A stretch of DNA of 54,512 nucleotides, taken from assembly GCA_046756565.1 (NCBI GenBank), contig JBHHWO010000010.1:1-54512 (forward strand), given 5' to 3'. Below the pieces are notes generated by a model, which did not search any database, was not told the origin of the DNA, and saw nothing but the letters and a program-made list of their open reading frames with translations. A program made the translations under genes and the position numbers. Positions 7,822-16,399 of the stretch are shown here, in pieces. The stretch's first letter is position 1; each line of letters starts with the position of its first letter. The DNA comes from CALZIK01 sp046756565 (GTDB taxonomy: Bacteria > Acidobacteriota > Thermoanaerobaculia > Multivoradales > JAHEKO01).

Positions 7822-10463
7822 TCGACGAGCGCCAGGACGTTGAATTCCGCGAGCAGCGGCGTGCCGCAATTCGCCAGCAGAGGGAGATCACCGGCCTCGA
7901 CTACGTACTCGCGGAGCCGACCAGAGATCCGCAACGGTGGCGCTTGCGACTTCACTTTCTTTCCTTCACTCCGGTGAACATCGTGCCGGCCAAGATCAGG
8001 ATCCGGGGGGTCGACGGAAGCATCGACACCGCGCTCCGAGTCGAGCCCTTGCCCGATACGTTCGCCACCAGCGGAGACGTGTTCGTGTGGGTACAGGACC
8101 GAGAGCGCGCCGAAACGCTCGGGGCCGATTCCAACGAATACTCGATCGAGTTGACCGGCGCCGTCGGACTGGATCGCTTCTTCACGACTGCACCCTTCCG
8201 GTTCGACGGTCGAATTCCCCGCCGATCTCGATCGCAGCTCGGGGACGAGGAATCCGGTACGACCCCGGATATCGACTACCTGGCCAAGGACTACGAGAGC
8301 TTCCGGCGCCTCATGCTCGAGACCATGTCGCGAGCGGTGCCCGCATGGACCGAACGCAATCCGGCCGATATCGGCGTCACGGTGGTCGAAGCCCTCGCGG
8401 CCGAGGCGGACTACCTGAGCTACTTCCAGGACGCGGTCGGCACCGAGGCCTACTTAGACACCGCGCGGCTGCGAACCTCGGCGCGGCGCCACCTGCGCCT
8501 GCTCAGCTACTACCTCCACGAGGGCTGCAACTCGCGCGTCTGGGTCCACTTCGAGATGGCCGAATGGCCGTTCGCTACCACGCTCCGGAAGGGAACTCGC
8601 CTACTGACGCGGGCCGGCGATCTGCCGGCGCAGCTCGAAGAGCACTCCTGGGAGTACAACCAGGCGATCGGACAGGGCAGCTCGGTCTTCGAGACCCTCC
8701 ACGAAGCCAAGCACCTCTCTCACGAGCTCAACCGCCTGGAGATCCACACCTGGGGCGCAGAGGACTACTGCCTCCCGAAGGGAGCCACATCGGCGGCCCT
8801 GGTCGGATGGATCCAACGGCTCGAGAAAGCCGACGTACTGATCTTCGAGGAGGTCAAGGACCGCAGGACGGGTGATCAGAGCGACGCAGATCCGGGCCGG
8901 CGCCACGCAGTGCGGCTCATCGAGACGCCGCGGTTTCGTCGCTCGGAGTCGGGCACGATCACGGGTCCGCACGATCCGCTGACAGGAACCGAAATCACCG
9001 AGATTCGCTTCCATGAGGACGATGCGCTTCCCTTCCCGTTTACCGTCCGCCTCAAGACCCCCGATCGGACCGTCGAGAACGTGACGGTCGTGCGCGGCAA
9101 TGTCGTCCTCGCCGATAACGGGATGTCCGTGCACGGAGACCCATTCGATCTCGTCGACTCCCCTCAGCCGCTCGAGATCGCCTCGCGAGACCTCATCTAC
9201 TCGTTGCCGTTCGATGCCAAGGCCGCCGAACAGAGCTCGGCGGCTGCAATGATCCGCCAAGACGAGTTCTGGCTGTCTCTTCCCGCGCTTTCGCTCCTGG
9301 AGTCGCCGCAACCTCGACGCAAACTGCCGACTCCGACCGAGGCAGATCAGGCGTTGCCGCCGCCAGCAGCACCGGCACCGAGCCGGTTGGGGTTACGAGC
9401 GCTGCACGAAGAGAATCCGACGGCCGAGATGACCTCGGGAGCCTACTTCGAGCCCACCCACGAGAGCCTCGGCAGGAAGTGGACGGCTCAGAGGGATCTG
9501 TTGGAAAGCCAACCGTTCGGCACGGAATTCGTAGCCGAGCCCGGCGCCGACGGGCGGATACAAGTCCGGTTTGGGGACGGCAATCAGGGCCGGCGACCGG
9601 CGGCCGGCGCCGTCTTTTCGGCCGAATACCGCGTCGGCGACGGCGACCGCGGACGGATCGGGCCGGGAGCCCTGGCGCACGTCGTCGTGACGTCCGAGAT
9701 CGAATCTCACTGGCCGCCACGGCCACCGCTCACATTTACCGGCGTCCGCAATCCGCTCCCCTCCCAGGGAGGTAAAGCCCCGCAGGCGCTCGAGCAAGCG
9801 AGACTGGTCGGCCCACGCCTGTTTCGCCAGCACGCCACCTGCGTCACGCTCGAGGACACTACCCGCAAGGTTGCAGGCCTTCCCGGAGTGCTCTGTGCCG
9901 CTGGCGAGTTGCTGTGGGCTGGAAGCTGCCACACCGTCCGGCTGTACGTGCAAAGAGAGGGTGATCGCGAGCTGACTCCCGAGTTCCAGCGGAGTCTGCA
10001 CTCGGAACTCGAGCCTCTGATGGTCGCCGGCCGTGACCTCGAGATCCGGGCGCCGAAGACCCTTCCGGTAACCATCCGGCTGAGCGGCCGGCTCGACCAG
10101 GGTTTCGTTCTCGAGGAGGTCGCCGAGAAGCTCGCGGGCGTTCTCGGAACCCGGGAGCACGAAGGCGGCAAGCGAGGCTACTTTCACCCCGACAATCTCC
10201 TGCTCGGCCGGCCCCTCGACCTGGGCGCCGTGCTCGACGAAGCCATGAGCGTTCCGGGAGTTCTTTCGATGACGGCAACGCTTTTCCGGCCCTACGGTGA
10301 GACGGCTCGCCGACCCCTCTCGCGGGCGAATTCGCGCGTCGCGCCCGAGACCCAGGTGCTCCATCGCATCGAGCCAGGCCCCTTTCAGGTCATCGAGATG
10401 CGCGACCTGCCCGGCAAGGGCGAACGCGGGAGCCTCACCATCGAGCTCGAGGAAGGCGTATGA
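7818..10463 (+). CDS. Baseplate J-like protein (Afp11-like wedge)
   Basis: A protein of 881 residues. Family features (putative baseplate assembly protein): TPDIDYLAKDYESFRRLMLE near residue 155, then PADIGVTVVEALAAEADYLS, which is the conserved core that places the protein in the wedge, and a C-terminal FYHPDN-like segment (GYFHPDNLLLGRPLDLGAVL) followed by VPGVLSMTATLF. The ~450-residue middle is long and variable with EVKDRRTG-type linkers and a FVAEPGADGRIQVRFGDGNQ segment typical of family members. Afp11 equivalents bridge the hub/wedge ring to the periphery. Overlaps both neighbours by four bases. Confidence 0.9.
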   Translation: MIDERQDVEFREQRRAAIRQQREITGLDYVLAEPTRDPQRWRLRLHFLSFTPVNIVPAKIRIRGVDGSIDTALRVEPLPDTFATSGDVFVWVQDRERAETLGADSNEYSIELTGAVGLDRFFTTAPFRFDGRIPRRSRSQLGDEESGTTPDIDYLAKDYESFRRLMLETMSRAVPAWTERNPADIGVTVVEALAAEADYLSYFQDAVGTEAYLDTARLRTSARRHLRLLSYYLHEGCNSRVWVHFEMAEWPFATTLRKGTRLLTRAGDLPAQLEEHSWEYNQAIGQGSSVFETLHEAKHLSHELNRLEIHTWGAEDYCLPKGATSAALVGWIQRLEKADVLIFEEVKDRRTGDQSDADPGRRHAVRLIETPRFRRSESGTITGPHDPLTGTEITEIRFHEDDALPFPFTVRLKTPDRTVENVTVVRGNVVLADNGMSVHGDPFDLVDSPQPLEIASRDLIYSLPFDAKAAEQSSAAAMIRQDEFWLSLPALSLLESPQPRRKLPTPTEADQALPPPAAPAPSRLGLRALHEENPTAEMTSGAYFEPTHESLGRKWTAQRDLLESQPFGTEFVAEPGADGRIQVRFGDGNQGRRPAAGAVFSAEYRVGDGDRGRIGPGALAHVVVTSEIESHWPPRPPLTFTGVRNPLPSQGGKAPQALEQARLVGPRLFRQHATCVTLEDTTRKVAGLPGVLCAAGELLWAGSCHTVRLYVQREGDRELTPEFQRSLHSELEPLMVAGRDLEIRAPKTLPVTIRLSGRLDQGFVLEEVAEKLAGVLGTREHEGGKRGYFHPDNLLLGRPLDLGAVLDEAMSVPGVLSMTATLFRPYGETARRPLSRANSRVAPETQVLHRIEPGPFQVIEMRDLPGKGERGSLTIELEEGV

Positions 10464-13400
10464 ACCGGTTGCCGCTCCAAGCGCAATGGATGCAGCGGAT
10501 GCGCTGGTTGCCGTGGATTCTGGGTACCGAGCCGGAGTTCGCCGGCGAGCCGCGGCAAATCGACTACCGGATCGGTCACTACCAGTCTTTCTTGGACGAC
10601 CTCACGGAACGGATTCGGGCCGAGGAGATTTCCGACGGCGACTTCGCCGGGGACCGGCCGTTCCGCGCCTTCAACGTCGCGCACGAGGAAAGCTGGCTGA
10701 TCGGCCTCTTCAAGGCCTGGGCGACGGTCGGCGACGTACTGACCTTCTACCAGGAGCGCATCGTCAACGAAGGCTACCTTGCGACCGCACGCGAGGAGGC
10801 CTCGGTCCGAGAGCTCGTACGGCTGATCGACTACGTCCGCTTCCCGGGCGTCGGATCGTCGTCGCCGCTAGCGTTCTCGATCTACGACGTCAAGGACATG
10901 CCGGACCTGCCCGTGACCGTCACGGTTCCCGCCGGCACCGCGGTGATGAGCATCCCGCCCAAAGCCGAGATGCCCCAGAACTGGGAGACCACGGAGGAGA
11001 TCCTGGCCCGAGCGGATTGGAACGCGATGCGCCCGATCGCGCCTTCTGTGGAGATTCCGGCAACGCTCGCGGGATCCGTCGACTCCCTGCGGCTCCGCGG
11101 CGCGGAGACCGAGCTCGAGTCCGGCGCCCTCATTCTGACCGTGGGCGAGGTCGAGGGAGCGACACTTGCCGGACTTCACCGCTTGGGCGCCGTCGAGAGC
11201 CTCGAAGCCGAGGGCACCTATCCGGCCTCGACCCTGGTTTCGTGGGAGTCGGTTGCGACCAGCGTCGACCCAGGACAGGTGCTTCAGAATCCGTACGTCC
11301 TGGCCATGGGCCGGAACTTCGATCTCTTCGGCCATGACGCCCCGGAGTGGAGTGACCTGCCGGATGAGGTCAAACTCGAGACCGAAGCCATGCTCGGCGG
11401 AGTCGCCGTAGCGACCTCAGCCGGGGAGTGGGACTCGATCTCTACGAGACTGCCGCTCCTGGACGTCTCCGCGCTGGTTGCCGGACCCGACGGCTCGCTC
11501 TTCGCTGGCACCGAAAACGGAATCTTCAGGCTTGCCGGCAGCGAGATGTGGAACCGCTCGGGACGCGACCTCATCGGCCAGGAGATCGTGGCCTTGGCGA
11601 GCGACGGCCAGAGCCAGCTCTTCGCGGGGACTGCCAAGAACGGCGTCCTGCAATCGTCCGACGGCGAGTCGTGGCAGACCCTTCTCGGCGAGGCCGTGCG
11701 GGAGCTGCCTGTGCCCATCGGCTCCCAGAGGCTCCCGCGCTCCGGCCGGCTTCCCTCTTCCCCCGTGCGGGCTTTGCTCCCCGAAGGAAACCGTCTCTAT
11801 GCCGGCACCGAGCACGGCGTTTTCGTCTTCGAAAGCCGCCAGGACACCTGGGAGGCGATCAACCGGGGTCTGCCCGGTTACGCCAGTAAGACCGGCCGAG
11901 CCGGCCTGGTCGTATGGTCCTTGCTCCGAACCCGCGAGGGCGAACGGCTCATGGCCGGAACCGACAAGGGGGTCTTTGTCAGCGCCAGCGACGGCAGGAG
12001 ATGGAGCGCCTGCAATCAGGGCTTGCCGGGCTACGACTCCGAAACCGGCGAGAGCAAGAACACGATCTTCTCGCTCGTGGCCTGGTGGGACGAGAGAACC
12101 GAGACGGAGTTCCTCTTCGCCGGCACCGATCAGGGCGTCTTTCGCTCGATCGACGGGGGCTCGACCTGGGAGGGGTTCAGCGCCGGATTGCCCGAGACCG
12201 ACTTCGAGACATCGGTCTCGAAGACCGAAATCCACTCGATCGCGGTCATGCCCGACCCCATCACCCTATCGACCGCCCTGGTTGCGGGCACGCCGGCCGG
12301 GCTTTTCAGGTCGCACGACCTCGGAGTCTTCTGGGCCGCGGACGGCGACCCCTTGATGACCCGGCCGGTCACGGCGCTCACCCTATCCGCCGAAGGCCGC
12401 CCCGCAGTCGCGGTTCCCCAGGAGGGCTTCGAGCGCACGAGTTGGCCCGGCTTCCGGCTTCGGGACGGACAGATCGACCTCGCGAGCCCGGTCACCGGCG
12501 TCTCGGCAGGCGACTGGCTCGCTCTCTATCAGGACAGAAAGGACCGACCGCCGCGGACTGCCGTCTTTCGAGCCCGCGAGGTGAGTCAGGTTCAGCGCAG
12601 CGATTTCACGCTCTCGGCGCGAGTCACTCGAATCAGGGCGGATCGTCTCCTCGACGGCCTGGAGGACTTCGATCTGCGCACGACTTCAGTCCTCGCCCAT
12701 TCGAGCCGGCTGGAGCCGCTCGTCGGCCGCCTGCCGATCGTCGAGCCGATGAATCAGGCCGTCATCGCCCTAGACACGACCTCGGGCTCGATCACGCCTT
12801 TCGACCGTCCAAGGCGCGTCGTCGTCACCGGCAAGAGGATGCGCCTGCGCTTCAACGACGACGCCGAGCGGAGCCTGGTCACCGAGAGGGATCCCAAGGT
12901 CCTCCTGCCGGGCGAGGAGCTCGAGGTGCTCGAGCCGTACGACGCTCGCGACGACGCGCCTTCCCTCCGGCTGAGGCGGTCGGACGGCTCGGTTGGGTGG
13001 GTGGACGTCGATCGCGCCGCGATCGAATGGCGTCCGGCCCGGGCCGAGGACGAAGAGGTCGCCGAGCCGGCCACGGCCAAGTGGAGCGGGGCGACGTCCG
13101 ATTCGCGGCGTCCAGCCTTGAATCTCGACCCGGCGCTCGGCGAGTGCCTGGACCCCAGAACCGTGAAGATCCTGGCCAATATCGCCAACGCCAGCCAGGG
13201 CAGCTCGGTGCAGGTGGACCCGCTCGGGAGCGGCGATTCAACCCAGGTCAACCAGCGCTTCAAGCTCAAGGCTTCGCCCCTGACCTATCTGCGGGCGGCT
13301 ACCGCGAAGGGATACTCGACGACACTCGAGGTGCGGGTCAACGGCGTCCTCTGGGAAGAGGCCGACTCGCTGGCTCTGGCGGGGACCGCCGACCGCGTAT

Positions 13401-14251
13401 ACATGGTGCGCGACGACGGCGACGGGATACCCGAGGTCATTTTCGGAGACGGGGTCATGGGCTCGCGACTGCCCACCGGTGAAGAAAACGTGGTCGCCAC
13501 CTACCGGCACGGCATGTGGACGGAAGGAGTCGACTCGAACAAGCTGAAGGTGCTGCAATCGGCGCCGCTGGGGCTCAAGGAGGTCACGAATCCGCTACCG
13601 GTGGCCGCGGGCGAGCGAGGCGAGACAGCCGACGACACTCGAATCGCGGCTCCGCTGTCGATCCGTACGCTCGACCGCATCGTCTCGTTTCTGGACTACG
13701 AGGATTTCTGCAGACACTACGGGGGCATCGACCGAGCCGAGGCGACCATTCTCGCGACCCGCAGGGGGCCGCTACTTCAGGTCACCGTCGCGACTATGGA
13801 TGGCCAGCCTCTGGAGAGGGGCGACGAGCTTCATAGCAAGCTGATCGGGGCGGTCAAGGCGGCGCGATCGGACCGCAAGCAGATCTCGATCGACGGCTGT
13901 CGCCGGGCTCGGTTCGAGCTCGAGGCCACGGTCCGCCACGATGCTGACAGGCGGCCCGCGAAGATCGAGCCCGAGATTCGTTCCCGATTGACACAGGTCT
14001 TCTCTTACCGGCGAAGCCGCTTCGGCGGCCGGGTTTCGGCGTCCGAGCTGGTTCGCCGGATTCGCGAGGTGCGCGGCGTAAGATCCGTGCGCCTCGAGCG
14101 TTTTCACCGGGTCGGGGACAAACCCAAGGTGGAGCCCTACATGGCGGCCGCGGCCGCTAGCTGGGACTCCAAGCACGAGTCCTTGGCGCCGGCCGAGCTG
14201 CTCGAGCTTCGAGATCCCGGAGGCGTGGCCCTCAATATGGTGGCCGAGTGA
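10460..14251 (+). CDS. Second baseplate J-like protein (Afp12-like) with inserted six-repeat BNR-type beta-propeller
   Basis: A protein of 1263 residues. N-terminal ~300 residues carry baseplate features (IDYRIGHYQSFLDDLTERIR, LTFYQERIVNEGYLATAREE) and residues ~870-1260 resemble the usual C-terminal half (VYMVRDDGDGIPEVIFGDGV, IRTLDRIVSFLDYEDFCRHY). Between them, residues ~330-640 hold six copies of an AGTxxGVFxSxDGxxW motif, for example FAGTENGIFRLAGSEMW, YAGTEHGVFVFESRQDTW and FAGTDQGVFRSIDGGSTW, the pattern of BNR/sialidase-like or YCF48-like propeller blades. A short SH3-like stretch follows (LPGEELEVLEPYDARD). Relatives are commonly ~600-900 residues, so the insert explains the length. 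A propeller on the baseplate periphery could bind glycans or another particle part; that is inference. Confidence 0.85.
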   Translation: MNRLPLQAQWMQRMRWLPWILGTEPEFAGEPRQIDYRIGHYQSFLDDLTERIRAEEISDGDFAGDRPFRAFNVAHEESWLIGLFKAWATVGDVLTFYQERIVNEGYLATAREEASVRELVRLIDYVRFPGVGSSSPLAFSIYDVKDMPDLPVTVTVPAGTAVMSIPPKAEMPQNWETTEEILARADWNAMRPIAPSVEIPATLAGSVDSLRLRGAETELESGALILTVGEVEGATLAGLHRLGAVESLEAEGTYPASTLVSWESVATSVDPGQVLQNPYVLAMGRNFDLFGHDAPEWSDLPDEVKLETEAMLGGVAVATSAGEWDSISTRLPLLDVSALVAGPDGSLFAGTENGIFRLAGSEMWNRSGRDLIGQEIVALASDGQSQLFAGTAKNGVLQSSDGESWQTLLGEAVRELPVPIGSQRLPRSGRLPSSPVRALLPEGNRLYAGTEHGVFVFESRQDTWEAINRGLPGYASKTGRAGLVVWSLLRTREGERLMAGTDKGVFVSASDGRRWSACNQGLPGYDSETGESKNTIFSLVAWWDERTETEFLFAGTDQGVFRSIDGGSTWEGFSAGLPETDFETSVSKTEIHSIAVMPDPITLSTALVAGTPAGLFRSHDLGVFWAADGDPLMTRPVTALTLSAEGRPAVAVPQEGFERTSWPGFRLRDGQIDLASPVTGVSAGDWLALYQDRKDRPPRTAVFRAREVSQVQRSDFTLSARVTRIRADRLLDGLEDFDLRTTSVLAHSSRLEPLVGRLPIVEPMNQAVIALDTTSGSITPFDRPRRVVVTGKRMRLRFNDDAERSLVTERDPKVLLPGEELEVLEPYDARDDAPSLRLRRSDGSVGWVDVDRAAIEWRPARAEDEEVAEPATAKWSGATSDSRRPALNLDPALGECLDPRTVKILANIANASQGSSVQVDPLGSGDSTQVNQRFKLKASPLTYLRAATAKGYSTTLEVRVNGVLWEEADSLALAGTADRVYMVRDDGDGIPEVIFGDGVMGSRLPTGEENVVATYRHGMWTEGVDSNKLKVLQSAPLGLKEVTNPLPVAAGERGETADDTRIAAPLSIRTLDRIVSFLDYEDFCRHYGGIDRAEATILATRRGPLLQVTVATMDGQPLERGDELHSKLIGAVKAARSDRKQISIDGCRRARFELEATVRHDADRRPAKIEPEIRSRLTQVFSYRRSRFGGRVSASELVRRIREVRGVRSVRLERFHRVGDKPKVEPYMAAAAASWDSKHESLAPAELLELRDPGGVALNMVAE

Positions 14252-16368
14252 GAGTCGAGACCGAGCGCCTGTACCGCTCGCTGCCCGCGTTCGTGCGGAA
14301 CCGCGACTACTACGAAGGGCAGCCGTTGCGCGCGCTCATGGCAGTGTTGGAGCACGAGTACCGAGAGCTGCACGAGGACATCAGTGGTCTATACAACGAC
14401 TGGTTCATCGAGACCTGTCAGAAGCGCATCGCGCCGCTACTCGGAGAGCTGATCGGAATCCGCGGGCTCGACCGGCCGGAGAACTGGTTCCCGTCTCAGA
14501 GAACACGGATCGCGAACACGCTCTTCTACAGGCACAGGAAGGGCACGGAGGCGGTTGTTGCCCGCGCCGCGCGCGATGTCACCGGTTGGCCCTGCCGGAC
14601 GGTGGCCTTCTACAAGCACCTCGGAGTCACGCAATCGGCCGAGCACCCTCGGCCGGACCGCGGCCGACTGGTAAACGTCAGCGACGAGCTCGCGCTCGCG
14701 GACTTCGACAGCCCGTTCGACCGGATCTCGCATCGGCCCCAGATCAGCGGCTCTCCGGGTCTCGAACCCCTGCCGAGCCCGCGAGGTGGGTACAACCTCG
14801 CCAGCCTGGGCCTCTTCTTCTGGAGATTGCCCGTACAACCCGTCGAAGACCGGGCACCCCGGCGAGTCGGGCCCGGCCGCTATACATTCCATCCGCTCGG
14901 CGTCGACCAACCTCTCTTTCTGCCGGGCAGGAGCACTGGACGGCGGCCCGACAATCTCGGTAAGGCAGATGTAACCGGACCGATCTCACGCACGGCGCTA
15001 GCGCGACTCGAGTGGCGCGAGGAGGTGGGGATTCTCGACGCGCAGGCCAATAAGACCCTGACGATCTTCGACGCCAAGGCCGGTAAGCCGATCCCATGGG
15101 AGTGGATCGCGATCGCCGACTTGTCGTGCTGGGACAAGCCCCGCGTTCTGAAGACCTACGAGCCGACGCCGGCAGACGCCGAAAACGCCAACTCCAGCAG
15201 GGATCTGCGCGTGACGCTCGATCCAGAAACCGGCCGCCTGCTGTCCGAGAAGGATCCTCGGGAGCTACGACTCACCTATCACTATGCCTTTTCCGCACCG
15301 CTGGGAGGCGGACCGTACGACCGCCGGATCGAAGCTCGACCGGGTGGCCCGGAGGCGAAGTCGGCCGGACAAGGCGCCCTGCTCTTTCCCGGGCTGGCTG
15401 AGGCGACTCGGGAGGCGCCCTCCGCCCGAAGGGGCCCCGTGCCCCCGGAGGTGATTCGGATCGTCGACAGCGCAACGTATGATCGATCTCCGATCGCGAT
15501 CTCCGTGCGGGACGGCTCGTCGATGCGGATCGAGGCGGAGCCCGGCGAAGCACCCACGATCCTCAAAGACCTCGTCGTGCAGCTCGGGAACGGCGGCGGC
15601 ACCCTGACCCTGTCCGGACTCGCTCTCGGAGGTCGAGTCATCATCCGGGAGAGTGAGCCAGGGGCCCTTCTCAGGCTCGAGGTCGAGCACTGCACGATCT
15701 ACGATCCGGACCGCAAGCGGCTGCTCGCGCCTTCTCCCGAGGCCAGCTGGCTCGCCTTCGAGCCCACGGATCCCGCTGCGTTTCCTCAACACGCACAGCC
15801 GCCGCGCTCCAAGGTTGCCGTCCGGATCGAGTCCTCGATCGTGAATGCGCTGTTTCTCGGGAGCGAGTCCGGGACGATCGAAGCAATCGATTCGATCTTG
15901 GATGGAGCCTCCGGACCGGTTCTCGCCGGCGCTGAGCCGGACGCTGTGGGTTGTCCTTCCCGGCTCGAGAGGTGCACGGTCCTCGGCGGCGTTTCGGTCG
16001 CTCAGCTCGACGCGATCGACGTGCTTTTTGATGGGCCGGTGCGGGTTTCCCGGCCCCATCTCGGCGCTCTGGTCTGCTGCTACGTGCCTCCCGGCGATCC
16101 GCGTCCCGAGGTAGTCGACAAGGCCGGCGCTCCGATCGATGGCAACGGCGGAGGCAAGCCGGGTTTTACTTCGCGCCACTACGGGCAGCCGGGCTACGCG
16201 CAGCTCTCCGATCGATGCCCACGAAGAATCCTCACCGGTGCCAGCAACGGTTCGGAGATCGGGGCCTTTTCGGGCCTCCGCAACCCGTTTCGGGAAGCCA
16301 ACCTCAAGGGCATCCTGGGTGAGTACCTCCCCTGGGGGCTCGAGCCTCGTGTTTTCCATGTAACCTGA
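14248..16368 (+). CDS. Phage tail protein I-like baseplate protein with C-terminal beta-helix region
   Basis: A protein of 706 residues, GTG start overlapping the previous stop (GTGA). The first ~210 residues match the tail-protein-I/TIGR02242 pattern: LYRSLPAFVRNRDYYEGQPL, ISGLYNDWFIETCQKRIAPL, LGELIGIRGLDRPENWF and FYRHRKGTEAVVARAARDVT. Residues ~430-650 have short beta-strand repeats with the I-x-I-x-G-x pattern (IAISVRDGSSMRIEAEPGEA; VVQLGNGGGTLTLSGLALGG), suggesting a right-handed beta-helix as in fibres or pectate-lyase-like folds. This type of protein links the wedge to fibres; it may display a receptor-facing surface. Confidence 0.82.
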   Translation: MRVETERLYRSLPAFVRNRDYYEGQPLRALMAVLEHEYRELHEDISGLYNDWFIETCQKRIAPLLGELIGIRGLDRPENWFPSQRTRIANTLFYRHRKGTEAVVARAARDVTGWPCRTVAFYKHLGVTQSAEHPRPDRGRLVNVSDELALADFDSPFDRISHRPQISGSPGLEPLPSPRGGYNLASLGLFFWRLPVQPVEDRAPRRVGPGRYTFHPLGVDQPLFLPGRSTGRRPDNLGKADVTGPISRTALARLEWREEVGILDAQANKTLTIFDAKAGKPIPWEWIAIADLSCWDKPRVLKTYEPTPADAENANSSRDLRVTLDPETGRLLSEKDPRELRLTYHYAFSAPLGGGPYDRRIEARPGGPEAKSAGQGALLFPGLAEATREAPSARRGPVPPEVIRIVDSATYDRSPIAISVRDGSSMRIEAEPGEAPTILKDLVVQLGNGGGTLTLSGLALGGRVIIRESEPGALLRLEVEHCTIYDPDRKRLLAPSPEASWLAFEPTDPAAFPQHAQPPRSKVAVRIESSIVNALFLGSESGTIEAIDSILDGASGPVLAGAEPDAVGCPSRLERCTVLGGVSVAQLDAIDVLFDGPVRVSRPHLGALVCCYVPPGDPRPEVVDKAGAPIDGNGGGKPGFTSRHYGQPGYAQLSDRCPRRILTGASNGSEIGAFSGLRNPFREANLKGILGEYLPWGLEPRVFHVT

Positions 16369-16399
16369 TGCCGAACGGTAACCACACAAAGGACGCAGC

